A DNA stretch of 64,000 nt from Hyphomonadaceae bacterium (GTDB taxonomy: Bacteria; Pseudomonadota; Alphaproteobacteria; Caulobacterales; Aquidulcibacteraceae): positions 1 to 64,000 of the forward strand of contig JAEUMQ010000017.1 in NCBI GenBank assembly GCA_016791425.1, given 5' to 3'. The notes beneath the pieces were generated by a model. That model saw only the letters and a program-made list of their open reading frames with translations. It was not told the origin of the DNA and did no database searches. Below are positions 33,675-42,110 of the stretch, piece after piece (within the stretch, counting starts at the first letter, position 1; every line of letters starts with the position of its first letter). Position numbers and translations under genes: made by a program.

Positions 33675-36053
33675 ATGGTCGTAGAAACCAGGCGCCGGAT
33701 TGTCGAAGCCGCCGAGCGCGTCCTGCGCCTCCGCCAGATCGATGATCGCCTGCGCTGGCTCTCCGCCTGGATCGTCCACAACGCCAATCATTTGCGCGAG
33801 AGCCGCGACGGCCTGAAGGTCGGCGGCCACCAGGCCTCCTGCGCGTCGATGACGACGATCATGGCGACGCTCTATTTCTCCGAGCTGCAGCCGCAGGACC
33901 GCGTCGCCGTGAAGCCGCACGCGAGCCCGGTGTTTCACGCCGCGCAATATCTGATGGGTCGCCAGACGAAGGATCAGCTCGAACGCTTCCGCGCTTTCGG
34001 CGGCGCCCAATCCTATCCCTCGCGCACGAAAGACAAGGACGACGTCGATTTCTCCACCGGCTCCGTGGGCCTCGGCGTCGCCATCACCGCCTTCGCTTCG
34101 CTGACGCAGGACTATCTCGCCGCCCACGGCTGGCTCGATCCGGCGCGCACCGGCCGCATGATCGCGCTTCTGGGCGACGCCGAGCTTGACGAAGGCAACA
34201 TCTACGAATGCCTCATCGAGGCCTACAAGCATCACGTCCGCAATACCTGGTGGATCGTCGATTACAATCGCCAGAGCCTCGATGCGACCACCGCCGATCG
34301 CATGTTCGATCGCTTCGACGACATCTTCCGCACCGCCGGCTGGCGCGTGCTCACGCTGAAATACGGCAAGGCCCAGCTCGCCGCATTCGCGCGCCCCGGC
34401 GGCGATGAGCTGCGCGCCTGGATCGACGCCTGCCCGAACGCGGAATACGCCGCGCTCACCTATCTCGGCGGCGAAGGCTGGCGCAAGCGTCTGCACACGG
34501 ACCTCTCCGCCGGGGCGCGCGCGCTCGTCGATGCGTTCGACGACGACGCGCTGCACGCGCTGATGACCGGTCTCGGCGGCCATTGCGTCGAAACGCTGCT
34601 CGACGCATACGCCTCCGCGCAGGACGACCGCCCGACGCTCTTCATTGCCTACACCATCAAGGGCTATGGCCTGCCGCTGCAGGGCCACAAGGACAATCAC
34701 GCCGGCCTGATGACGCCGTCGCAGATCGCCGTCGTGCGCGAGCGCCTCGGCGTGCGCGAGGGCGAGGAATGGGCGCCGCTCGCCGGCCTGGATGAGGGTG
34801 AAGCGGCCGCCCTGAAAGGATTCATCGAGGCCGCGCCGTTCGCAGCGCCCGCGCAACGCCGCTTCGTGGCGGCGCAGATCCCGGTTCCGCACCGCGGCGC
34901 ATTCCCGGCGCCAGACGGCGAGGAGCAATCCACGCAAACCGCGTTCGGCCGCATCCTCGTCGATCTCGCGAAATCCGACAGCGGCTTCGCGCGCCGCATC
35001 GTGACGACGTCTCCGGACGTGACCGTCTCCACCAATCTCGGCGGCTTCGTGAACCAGCGCGGCCTCTTCCGCAGGAGCGAACTCGCCGACGTCTTCCGCA
35101 AGGCGAAGATTCCGTCCGCGCAGAAATGGTCCGGCGGCGGCGCCGGGCAGCACATCGAGCTCGGCATCGCGGAGAATAATCTCTTTCTCATGCTCGGCGC
35201 GCTTGGGCTTTCGGCGGAGCTGTGGGGCGAGCGCCTGCTGCCGATCGGCACGCTCTACGATCCGTTCATCGCGCGCGGTCTCGATGCGCTGAACTATGCC
35301 TGTTACCAGGACGCGCGATTCATGGTCGTCGCAACGCCGTCGGGCCTGACGCTCGGTCCCGAGGGCGGCGCGCACCAATCCATCTCCGCGCCGGTGATCG
35401 GCCTGTCGCAGATGGGCCTCTCCTATTTCGAGCCTGCGTTCGCCGACGAGCTTGCGGTGATCATGCGCTGGAGCTTCGCGCACATGCAGGCGGAGGAGGG
35501 CGGCTCGGTCTATCTGCGGCTCTCCACGCGCAAGCTCGAGCAGATCCCGCGCAAGATGGATGATCGCCTCGCCGACGACATCGTCGCCGGAGGCTATTGG
35601 ATGCGCAGGCCCGAGGGCTCCACGCCCCTCGCGATCGCCTATGCGGGGGCGTTGGCGCCCGAAGCGTTCGAGGCGTGCGCGCAGCTGATGGAATCGTATC
35701 CGGGCCTCGGATTGCTCGCGATCACCTCGCCGGATCGTTTGTATGCGGATTGGCTAGATGCGCAACGCGAACGACGCGCCAATAGCGAAAAGCAAGGCGG
35801 CGCACGCGCGAGTCACGTCGAGCGCCTCCTCGCCGCGCTTGCGTCCGACGCCGCAATCGTGACGCTGGTCGATGGGCATCCCCTGACTTTGAGCTGGCTC
35901 GGCGGCGTTCAGCGCAATCCGGTTCATGCGCTCGGCGTCTCGTCCTTCGGCCAATGCGGCGACCTGCCGGACCTCTATCGCGCGTATGGCCTGGATGCGG
36001 ACGCGATCGTTGAAGGCGCGCGCGAAGCGGTTGTACGCCGCTCCACGCATTAA
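33675..36053 (+). CDS. AceE/transketolase-like thiamine diphosphate enzyme
   Basis: 792 aa. The N-terminal half has HQASCASMTTIMATLYFSEL, DFSTGSVGLGVAITAFA and the ThDP motif GDAELDEGNIYECLIEAYKH...(D)YNRQSLD, in the arrangement of homodimeric pyruvate dehydrogenase E1 (AceE). The middle has QHIELGIAENNLFLMLGALG (E1-type pyrimidine-binding region) and a C-terminal transketolase-like domain. It is about 100 residues shorter than E. coli AceE, and no E2 or E3 gene is beside it, so it may be an independent 2-oxoacid or sugar-transferring enzyme. GAGAGGA precedes the ATG. The substrate is not predictable. Confidence 0.82.
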   Translation: MVVETRRRIVEAAERVLRLRQIDDRLRWLSAWIVHNANHLRESRDGLKVGGHQASCASMTTIMATLYFSELQPQDRVAVKPHASPVFHAAQYLMGRQTKDQLERFRAFGGAQSYPSRTKDKDDVDFSTGSVGLGVAITAFASLTQDYLAAHGWLDPARTGRMIALLGDAELDEGNIYECLIEAYKHHVRNTWWIVDYNRQSLDATTADRMFDRFDDIFRTAGWRVLTLKYGKAQLAAFARPGGDELRAWIDACPNAEYAALTYLGGEGWRKRLHTDLSAGARALVDAFDDDALHALMTGLGGHCVETLLDAYASAQDDRPTLFIAYTIKGYGLPLQGHKDNHAGLMTPSQIAVVRERLGVREGEEWAPLAGLDEGEAAALKGFIEAAPFAAPAQRRFVAAQIPVPHRGAFPAPDGEEQSTQTAFGRILVDLAKSDSGFARRIVTTSPDVTVSTNLGGFVNQRGLFRRSELADVFRKAKIPSAQKWSGGGAGQHIELGIAENNLFLMLGALGLSAELWGERLLPIGTLYDPFIARGLDALNYACYQDARFMVVATPSGLTLGPEGGAHQSISAPVIGLSQMGLSYFEPAFADELAVIMRWSFAHMQAEEGGSVYLRLSTRKLEQIPRKMDDRLADDIVAGGYWMRRPEGSTPLAIAYAGALAPEAFEACAQLMESYPGLGLLAITSPDRLYADWLDAQRERRANSEKQGGARASHVERLLAALASDAAIVTLVDGHPLTLSWLGGVQRNPVHALGVSSFGQCGDLPDLYRAYGLDADAIVEGAREAVVRRSTH

Positions 36054-36086
36054 GGGCTCGCCGGTTGGCTTTCCCTTTGGTGACTT

Positions 36087-36425
36087 ATGCAGCGTTGGTG
36101 GCAGGGTGAAATCATTGCAGGCATCTTGGGCGTTGCTCTTGTGCTCATTTTTACCTTCGACGAGCGCGCTCGCTATGTGGTTGGCTGCAATCCTTGCATG
36201 ACGGAAGGCTCTGCATTTGGGGTTAGGGTAGGAGAATCACTGGAGGCGGCCACGGCGCGCCTTGCTTGGATGAGTGATCCGGTGGAATTCCCCGAAAGAG
36301 ATCCTCCTACGGTGACATTCAGAGATCGGAGCATCTACAATGGCGTCGTCACGATTTACCACCACGACGGGAAGGTCGTTCTAATTGGTTGGAGCTATCA
36401 CGGCCCCTTCTACGTGGATTTTTGA
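36087..36425 (+). CDS. Hypothetical small protein with N-terminal membrane helix
   Basis: 112 aa. It begins MQRWWQGEIIAGILGVALVL, one membrane helix at about residues 8-25, followed by a soluble extracytoplasmic-looking part with CNPC (about residues 34-37) and a short beta-rich tail ending GWSYHGPFYVDF. No family recognised. The codon usage and lower GC stand out from the neighbours, consistent with recent acquisition or an orphan gene. No clear ribosome binding site. It is the only frame in the gap between the ThDP enzyme and the convergent DprE2-like gene. Confidence 0.55.
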   Translation: MQRWWQGEIIAGILGVALVLIFTFDERARYVVGCNPCMTEGSAFGVRVGESLEAATARLAWMSDPVEFPERDPPTVTFRDRSIYNGVVTIYHHDGKVVLIGWSYHGPFYVDF

Positions 36426-36477
36426 TACAGGATGAGAAGGGTGGCACCATCAAGTGGCATCGGCGTGAAGCGGTGTG

Positions 36478-37230
36478 CTAGAGCCGCGTGCGGTGCATGA
36501 TCGGCGCGGGCATGGCGCGCACGATCCACATGAGATAGCGCCACCATCTTGGCGCGTAGAGCACCGGCCCGCCGCGATCGGCCGCCCGCCAGATCACGCG
36601 CGCGATCGCTTCGGGCTTTGACCAGAGCGGCCCTTTGTCGAACGCCGCCGTCATCGGCGTATCGACCGTGCCTGGCTTGATCACCAACGCGCGCGCGCCC
36701 GTGCCCGCGAGCCGATGCGCGATGCCCTGCATGAGCGCCGCGAGCCCAGCCTTCGCCGCGCCATAGACCGCGTTCGACGCGCGCCCGCGATCGCCCGCGA
36801 CCGAGCCGATCGCCATGAGCACGCCGGCGCGGCGGCGCTCGAGCAGGTTCGCCGCCGCCAGCGCCCATACGGCGGCGCTGGTGAAATTCCCATCGATGAT
36901 GCGCCGCGCTTCGCCCGCGTCGGTTTCGGCGCGCTCCTCGTCGCCGAGCACGCCGAACGCGATGAGGATCACGCTCGCGCCGCCGAGCGCTTCGTCGGCT
37001 TCCGCCAGGCGCGCGATCGGCGAGCGCTCCGCGACGAGGTCGAGCTCCATCGCGTTCACCGCGGCCGCGCCCCGGACGCGCAGATCGTCGCCGATCTCGT
37101 TGAGGCGCCCCAGGTCGCGCCCGGCGAGCACGAGCTGCGCGCCTTCCGCCGCAAAGAGGCGCGCCGCCGCCTCCGCGATCGCCGATTGCGCGCCGAGGAT
37201 GATCACGCGATGCGCGACAGCCTGACTCAT
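36478..37230 (-). CDS. SDR-family reductase, DprE2-like
   Basis: 250 aa short-chain dehydrogenase: an N-terminal nucleotide loop VIILGAQSAIAEAAARLF (variant GxxSxI), the AGRD that follows strand 2, a catalytic SVAGDRG...YGAAKAGL (Ser, Tyr-x3-Lys), and a C-terminal membrane-seeking segment WWRYLMWIVRAMPAP. These are hallmarks of the decaprenylphospho-D-2-keto-erythro-pentose reductase (DprE2) branch, supported by the adjacent DprE1-like oxidase. It would reduce polyprenyl-phospho-2-ketopentose to the arabinose form. The upstream neighbour's stop is 10 bases away, so the genes are co-transcribed. Confidence 0.82.
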   Translation of the reverse strand: MSQAVAHRVIILGAQSAIAEAAARLFAAEGAQLVLAGRDLGRLNEIGDDLRVRGAAAVNAMELDLVAERSPIARLAEADEALGGASVILIAFGVLGDEERAETDAGEARRIIDGNFTSAAVWALAAANLLERRRAGVLMAIGSVAGDRGRASNAVYGAAKAGLAALMQGIAHRLAGTGARALVIKPGTVDTPMTAAFDKGPLWSKPEAIARVIWRAADRGGPVLYAPRWWRYLMWIVRAMPAPIMHRTRL

Positions 37231-37240
37231 CGCCAAACTC

Positions 37241-38569
37241 TCATCGCGCCATCCCTGTCGCGCGCGCCCAGAAATCCGAGCGGATCGCCGGATCGCGCAA
37301 CGCCTCCAGCGCGCGCCACTGCGGATACATCTCCTGGAACGTCTGCGCCGACACCCGTCCGTCCTTGGCCGGATAGATGCGCCCCCCGGCATTGAGCACG
37401 ATGCGGTCGAGCGTCTCCAGCAACGCCAGCGTCTTCTGTCCGCGATTGCGGAAATCGAGCGCCAGCGTGGAGCCTTCGAGCGGGAACGAGAGGAGGCCGG
37501 GCGATTCCAGCGGCCCGAATTCCTTCAGCACCGCGAGGAAGGCGCCGTCGCCGGCCTTCTTCACCGCGTTGAGGATCTCCATCACGGCCTCGCGCGCGAC
37601 GGCCTTCGGCACGGCGCATTGATATTGCCGGAAGCCGCGTCCGCCATAGAGCCGGTTCCAGCCGCCGATGGAATCAAGCGGGAAGTGGAAGCGCGCATAA
37701 TGCATGCGTCGTAACCCATCGCGGGCCTTGAGCGAGCGATAGAGCTTGTTGAAGAGCGAAAGCGAGAAGCGGTTGAGGAGAAAGCCCGGCCCGTCGAATG
37801 GCACGCTGAAGCGCGGGCCAGGCGGGGTCTTGTGACGCGCGCCGGGCTCGTCGCGAGCGGGTGTTCCGTGCGTGAAGATCCCACGTCCCGGATGCGTGCA
37901 ATCGATCCAGGCCACGCGATGCGCTTTGCCGGCATGGTCCGCCATCAGCGCGTAATAATCGGCGAGCGTCTCGAACGGGATGTCCTCGATCTCGACATCG
38001 TCGCTGTCGAGCGCGTTGAGCCCGACCTCGACCCATGCAATGAGCCCGGTGAGTCCAAGCCCCCCGATGGTCGCCGCGAAGAGGCCTTCTGCATCCCCGG
38101 GCGCGAGCGAAAGCGTGCGCCCGTCGCTGCGCACCAGGCCGATGCGCCGCACCCAGCGCCCGAACGTGCCGGCGAGCGCGTGGTTCTTTCCGTGTACGTC
38201 GTTGGCGACCGCGCCCCCAAGGGTCGCAAACCGGGTTCCCGGCAACACAGGCAATGTGAGCCCGCGCTGCGTCAGCGCCTCGAGCGCCTTGCCGATGGAT
38301 AGGCCCGCCTGCGCGCGCAGCACGAGGCCGGGCTTGTCGATCTCGATCAGCCGGTCGAGGCCGTCCATCGCGATGAGGCCGCCGCCATTGTTGAGGCAGG
38401 AATCGCCGTAGGAGCGCCCCAGGCCGACGCCGAGCACATGCCCCGGTCGTTCCTTTGCGCTGAAGAGGCCCGGGAGGTCGCCCGCGAAGCGCGGCCGCGC
38501 CATCGGATAGGCGCCGCGTTCGATGCGCCCCCACGCCGCGAAGGGAACCGGCCGCCCGAACTGCGTCAT
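37241..38569 (-). CDS. FAD-dependent oxidoreductase, DprE1-like
   Basis: 442 aa. N-terminal FAD_binding_4 domain: HVLGVGLGRSYGDSCLNNGG (about residues 45-64) and GTRFATLGGAVANDVHGKNH (about 120-139), the FAD-contact loops of DprE1. The C-terminal region has FHFPLDSIGGWNRLYGGRGF and QYQCAVPK, which match the substrate-side part of the family. It would oxidise C2 of polyprenyl-phospho-ribose. Whether the conserved loop cysteine targeted by benzothiazinones in mycobacteria is present cannot be aligned by eye. Lies between the HAD-UbiA fusion and the DprE2-like gene. Confidence 0.85.
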   Translation of the reverse strand: MTQFGRPVPFAAWGRIERGAYPMARPRFAGDLPGLFSAKERPGHVLGVGLGRSYGDSCLNNGGGLIAMDGLDRLIEIDKPGLVLRAQAGLSIGKALEALTQRGLTLPVLPGTRFATLGGAVANDVHGKNHALAGTFGRWVRRIGLVRSDGRTLSLAPGDAEGLFAATIGGLGLTGLIAWVEVGLNALDSDDVEIEDIPFETLADYYALMADHAGKAHRVAWIDCTHPGRGIFTHGTPARDEPGARHKTPPGPRFSVPFDGPGFLLNRFSLSLFNKLYRSLKARDGLRRMHYARFHFPLDSIGGWNRLYGGRGFRQYQCAVPKAVAREAVMEILNAVKKAGDGAFLAVLKEFGPLESPGLLSFPLEGSTLALDFRNRGQKTLALLETLDRIVLNAGGRIYPAKDGRVSAQTFQEMYPQWRALEALRDPAIRSDFWARATGMAR

Positions 38570-38586
38570 GGCCGCGATGTCATGGA

Positions 38587-40008
38587 TCAGCGGATGCTGG
38601 CGAGCGCGAACGCGACGAAGAGGATCGCCGCGAACGAGAGGATTGCGGGGTCGCGCATGCCGAACACGACCGGATCGTCGTCGAGCTCCTTGCGGTGCGC
38701 TTTCACCCAGATGCGTCCGATCACCAGCGATGCGACGGCGGGCGAGGTCCAGAGCCACATCGGCCAGTCATAGAGCGCTGCGGGAAACGCCTCGTTGACC
38801 AGGTAAAGCACGAGGATGAGCACGGCCGCGACGCCGGAGGCCGCGCCGAACGTGAGCGTCAGCGGCCAATCCTCGGCCCGATAGCCGCGCCCCTGCGCGC
38901 GCACGCCGTCGCGCTCCATGAGTCGCATCAGCTCCACGTGACGCTTCGCGAGCGAGAGCGAGATGAAGAAGAACATCGAGAAGGTGAGCAGCCATTGCGA
39001 ATGCTCCACCATCGCGGTCTCCGCGCCCATCACGAGCCTGAGCGTGTAGAAGCCGCCAAGGATGAAGACGTCGAGGAAGCCGAGCTTCTTCAGGCCCGCG
39101 GTGTAGAGGAAATTCGCCCCCAGATAGATCGCGAGCGCGATCCCGAAGCCGGGGTCGAGCGCGAAGCCGAGCACGAGCGCCAGCGCCATCGCGGTCGGCG
39201 CGAACAGGAGCGATTCCCCGATCGACACTTCGCCCGCCGCCAGCGGCCGCAGCCGCTTCGTCGGATGGCGCCGGTCATGGGCGAGATCGGCGAGGTCGTT
39301 GAAGACATAGCCGGCCGATGCCGCAAGGCAGAGCAGCCCGACCCCGCAGATCGTCTGCAGCACGGCGTGCGTGTCCCAGAATTTCTGCGCCAGCAGCAGC
39401 GGCGCGAAGAGCAGCAGGTTCTTCACCCACTGGTGCATCCTGAGCGCGCGCGGCCATGCGTCCGGCAGCCCGCGATGCGACGGCAGCGTCGCTTCGATCG
39501 GCGTTCCGTGCTTGCCGACCGCGCGTGCGATGCTGGCGCCGACGCCGACCAGCACCGCCGAGCTCGCCGCGCGCCAGATCGGCAGATCCGCGCGGGAATC
39601 GCCCGCATACGCGAACCCGTTCGGGAACCGCGCGCGCAGGGCGTCGCGCTTGGCGCGGCCCTTGAGATTGCGCCGGCCCTCGCTGCCTTCGACGCTGGCG
39701 AACATGCCGATCCGCCGCGCCACTGCCTGTGCGGCTTTCGCATCGGCGGCGGTGTAGAGGTGGATTTCGCGTCCGCGCGCGTTCTCGCCGCGCAGGAAGT
39801 CGAGCACGTCCTCACGCATCGGCAGCGTCTCGGCATCCACCGGCGCGGCCTTGGCGATGGCGCGCTTGAAAGCGGGGCGGCCGAGGAAGATTGTCGGCAG
39901 TGCGGCGAGGAAGCGGAGCGGGCGATGCAGCAGCGCCGCCGCGACCCCCTCCATCAGGAGGTCGGTCTTGAGCAGCGTGTGGTCCATATCGACCGCCAGC
40001 GGTGTCAT
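38587..40008 (-). CDS. HAD phosphatase - UbiA prenyltransferase fusion (polyprenyl-phosphate phosphoribosyltransferase type)
   Basis: 473 aa two-domain protein. Residues about 1-190 are a HAD-type phosphatase (AVDMDHTLLKTDLL carries the DxDxT nucleophile; a GDSRADLPIW motif IV). Residues about 195-473 are a UbiA-fold transferase with eight or so helices, the first Asp motif SAGYVFNDLADLAHDRRHPT (N-D-x-x-D-x-x-x-D) and a later motif in the loop near the RLRPLAAGEVS block. This is the architecture of DPPR synthase plus DPPR phosphatase, seen as NoeH/NoeC in Azorhizobium. It would make polyprenyl-phospho-ribose. Start ATG 40008. Confidence 0.83.
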   Translation of the reverse strand: MTPLAVDMDHTLLKTDLLMEGVAAALLHRPLRFLAALPTIFLGRPAFKRAIAKAAPVDAETLPMREDVLDFLRGENARGREIHLYTAADAKAAQAVARRIGMFASVEGSEGRRNLKGRAKRDALRARFPNGFAYAGDSRADLPIWRAASSAVLVGVGASIARAVGKHGTPIEATLPSHRGLPDAWPRALRMHQWVKNLLLFAPLLLAQKFWDTHAVLQTICGVGLLCLAASAGYVFNDLADLAHDRRHPTKRLRPLAAGEVSIGESLLFAPTAMALALVLGFALDPGFGIALAIYLGANFLYTAGLKKLGFLDVFILGGFYTLRLVMGAETAMVEHSQWLLTFSMFFFISLSLAKRHVELMRLMERDGVRAQGRGYRAEDWPLTLTFGAASGVAAVLILVLYLVNEAFPAALYDWPMWLWTSPAVASLVIGRIWVKAHRKELDDDPVVFGMRDPAILSFAAILFVAFALASIR

Positions 40009-40201
40009 GGGGCGCGCTTCAGGCGCGGCCGCCGGGGCCCGGCTGGAGCTGTCTGCCGCGACCAAAAGAATCCTCCGTCTCGGAGCGAGGGGAGCAAATT
40101 CCGCTCCCCGGCTCAAGCCGCGGCCCTTCTGCCGCCGCGCGTTTCGGCTAGACCCGATCCCGATGCGCAGCACGCGGATGACTGGGTCTACACTTTGAAT
40201 T

Positions 40202-40251
40202 TAGACCATTTCTCGCCCGAAAACCGCGTAACAATCATTGGGAATGGTCTA
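40202..40251. promoter_or_regulatory. Inverted repeat flanking the ribosome binding site of the GNAT-like gene
   Basis: TAGACCATT (40202-40210) and AATGGTCTA (40243-40251) are exact complements 32 bases apart. The 3' arm ends where the AGGAG Shine-Dalgarno begins. It could be an operator or an mRNA hairpin that affects translation of the gene starting at 40266. The AT-richer stretch 40195-40240 probably also holds the promoter. Confidence 0.45.
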
Positions 40252-40265
40252 GGAGCTTGGCGCAA

Positions 40266-40973
40266 ATGGCCCGGTTGACCGCGGATCTGAAGCGCCGAGA
40301 CGCGCTGACCGGCGAGGAGATCGCGCGGATGTGGGCCCTTTTCGAGGCGCACTACGACGCGGTCTCCGAGATGCAATTTCGCGCCGACCTAGAAGAGAAG
40401 GACGCTGCTCTACTGGAGCGCGACCCATCTGGCGCCATCCAGGGCTTCTCCACCTACCGGCTGATCGAAGGCTCGCCGCGCTGCCTGTTCTCAGGCGACA
40501 CGATCATCCACCCCGATTGGTGGGGCCGGAACGATTTCGCGCGGTCCTGGCTGGAGAACGCTGGCCGCATCGCGGCGGCGGGCCCCGAGCCGCTCTATTG
40601 GCTGCTGATCGTCAAGGGCCACCGCACGTACCGCTATCTGCCTCTCTTCGCGAAGGAATTTGTCCCACGCGCCGAGGCCGCAACGCCCGCGCTTGTCGAG
40701 CTGCGGGACCGCCTGGCGCGCGGCCGGTTCGGCGACTGGTACGATGCTGAGGCAGGCGTGGTGCGCTTTCCCGAGCCGCGCGGCCAGCTGCGCGCGGCCC
40801 TCGCCGCTGTGCCCGAGAAGGACCGCGCCCGCCGCGATGTCGCTTTCTTCCTGGGCGCGAACCCGGGCTATGTCCGGGGCGACGAGCTCGTCTGCCTGAC
40901 CCGCCTTGCGCCCGACAATCTCACCCCGATCGCGCGGCGCGCCTTCGAGGCGGGCCAAGCAAGCCCAGGCTAG
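40266..40973 (+). CDS. GNAT-fold-like hypothetical protein (first gene of the oxygenase locus)
   Basis: 235 aa. The pattern DPSGAIQGFSTYRLI followed by LFSGDTIIHPDWWGRNDFARSW resembles the central strands of a GNAT acyl/acetyltransferase, with VELRDRLARGRF and a C-terminal CLTRLAP tail. No specific family is recognised. ATG 40266 has AGGAG 10 bases upstream; a TTG at 40257 is too close to it. It precedes the Rieske oxygenase gene by 71 bases on the same strand and is probably part of that operon. A GNAT-like role (acyl transfer to an amine) is inferred, low confidence. Confidence 0.6.
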   Translation: MARLTADLKRRDALTGEEIARMWALFEAHYDAVSEMQFRADLEEKDAALLERDPSGAIQGFSTYRLIEGSPRCLFSGDTIIHPDWWGRNDFARSWLENAGRIAAAGPEPLYWLLIVKGHRTYRYLPLFAKEFVPRAEAATPALVELRDRLARGRFGDWYDAEAGVVRFPEPRGQLRAALAAVPEKDRARRDVAFFLGANPGYVRGDELVCLTRLAPDNLTPIARRAFEAGQASPG

Positions 40974-41044
40974 GACCGGCGCCGATGCGGTCCTGACGGG
41001 AGAACGGCCCCCACTTTTCCGCGAAGCGCGCTAGGATCGAGTCC

Positions 41045-42082
41045 ATGGGGTTCGGCGAACCACCTCTGTGCGAAGGCTGGCATTGGGCCGCGGCGTCCTG
41101 CGACCTGAAGCGCGGCGCCGTTCGCGCGATCGAAGTCGGAGGGCGCAAGCTTGCGCTCTATCGCGGCGAGGATGGCGTCGCGCGCTGCGTCGATGCGTTC
41201 TGCCCGCACATGGGCGCCCATCTCGCGCTCGGCAAAGTGGAGGGCGCCGGCCTGCGCTGCTTCTTCCATGGCTGGCGTTTCGGCGCCGACGGCAAGTGCG
41301 ACGAGATCCCCGCCCTCGACACGCGGGTCCGCGACGTCTGCCTGAAGAAGCACGCGGTTTCCGAACAGGACGGGCTCGTCTGGCTTTGGGTCGGCGACGG
41401 CGCGCCGACCTTCGCGCCGCCGATCCACCACACGCTTGTCGGCAAGCCGCGCCGCGCGTTCCGGGTCGCCCGCTGGAAGAAGAAGTGCCATCCCCATGTC
41501 GTGCTGGTGAACGCGATCGACGAGCAGCACTTCCGCACGGTGCACCAGGTCCCCGGCGAAGCGCTGAAGCTCCGGACCGAGAGCATCGCGCCGCATCACT
41601 TCCGCGTTGAGAACACCGGCGCGCCGCCCGAGACCTCCTGGCTCTGGCGCTTTCTCAGGAAGCTCTATCGCGGCGAGACGCTGACCTACGAGATAGACTA
41701 TTTCTCCGCCGCGACTGGCTGCATCCGCCTGGGCCCGAGCTGGGCGCGGTTGCATCTCATGTTCGCCGTGCGCCCCACGCCGGACGGCGGCGCCGAGGGC
41801 ATGACGATCGCGCTGAGCGAACGCCGCCGCGGGATAAAGGGCGCGATCATCGACTACGCGCTGATGGGCGTCGCGGCGCTGGCGGGCGCCTATTTCGCCG
41901 TCGGCGACACCAAGGTCTTCGACACCATCAGCTTCGAGCTGAAGACGCCGATCCCCGCCGACCGCACGGTCTGGACGTATGTTCGCCATGTCGAGGCCCA
42001 GCAGCGCGCGCATTTCTGGCTCGACGAGCATGGCCTTCCCAGGCAGCTCGAGCGTTTCCCGCGCGGATGGGCCGCCGAATGA
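41045..42082 (+). CDS. Rieske non-heme iron oxygenase A
   Basis: 345 aa terminal oxygenase. Rieske cluster ligands are CPH (Cys53, His55) and CFFH (Cys72, His75). The catalytic iron site is VNAIDEQHFRTVH (Asp159, His162, His167), the D-x-x-H-x4-H motif. A membrane-seeking hydrophobic segment (about residues 275-290, YALMGVAALAGAYFAV) suggests a lipid-like substrate. It resembles the KshA/DAF-36-like branch more than aromatic-ring dioxygenases, but this cannot be confirmed by eye. Reductase and ferredoxin partners are not adjacent on this strand; the 2Fe-2S protein at 47798 could serve. Confidence 0.85.
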   Translation: MGFGEPPLCEGWHWAAASCDLKRGAVRAIEVGGRKLALYRGEDGVARCVDAFCPHMGAHLALGKVEGAGLRCFFHGWRFGADGKCDEIPALDTRVRDVCLKKHAVSEQDGLVWLWVGDGAPTFAPPIHHTLVGKPRRAFRVARWKKKCHPHVVLVNAIDEQHFRTVHQVPGEALKLRTESIAPHHFRVENTGAPPETSWLWRFLRKLYRGETLTYEIDYFSAATGCIRLGPSWARLHLMFAVRPTPDGGAEGMTIALSERRRGIKGAIIDYALMGVAALAGAYFAVGDTKVFDTISFELKTPIPADRTVWTYVRHVEAQQRAHFWLDEHGLPRQLERFPRGWAAE

Positions 42083-42110
42083 GCCCGCCGCGGGGGCAGG
42101 GCGCGACGGG

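Noticed and set aside
33588..35483. 631-aa minus-strand frame across the AceE/transketolase-like gene
   Set aside because: Shadow frame; the plus strand encodes a clear ThDP enzyme.
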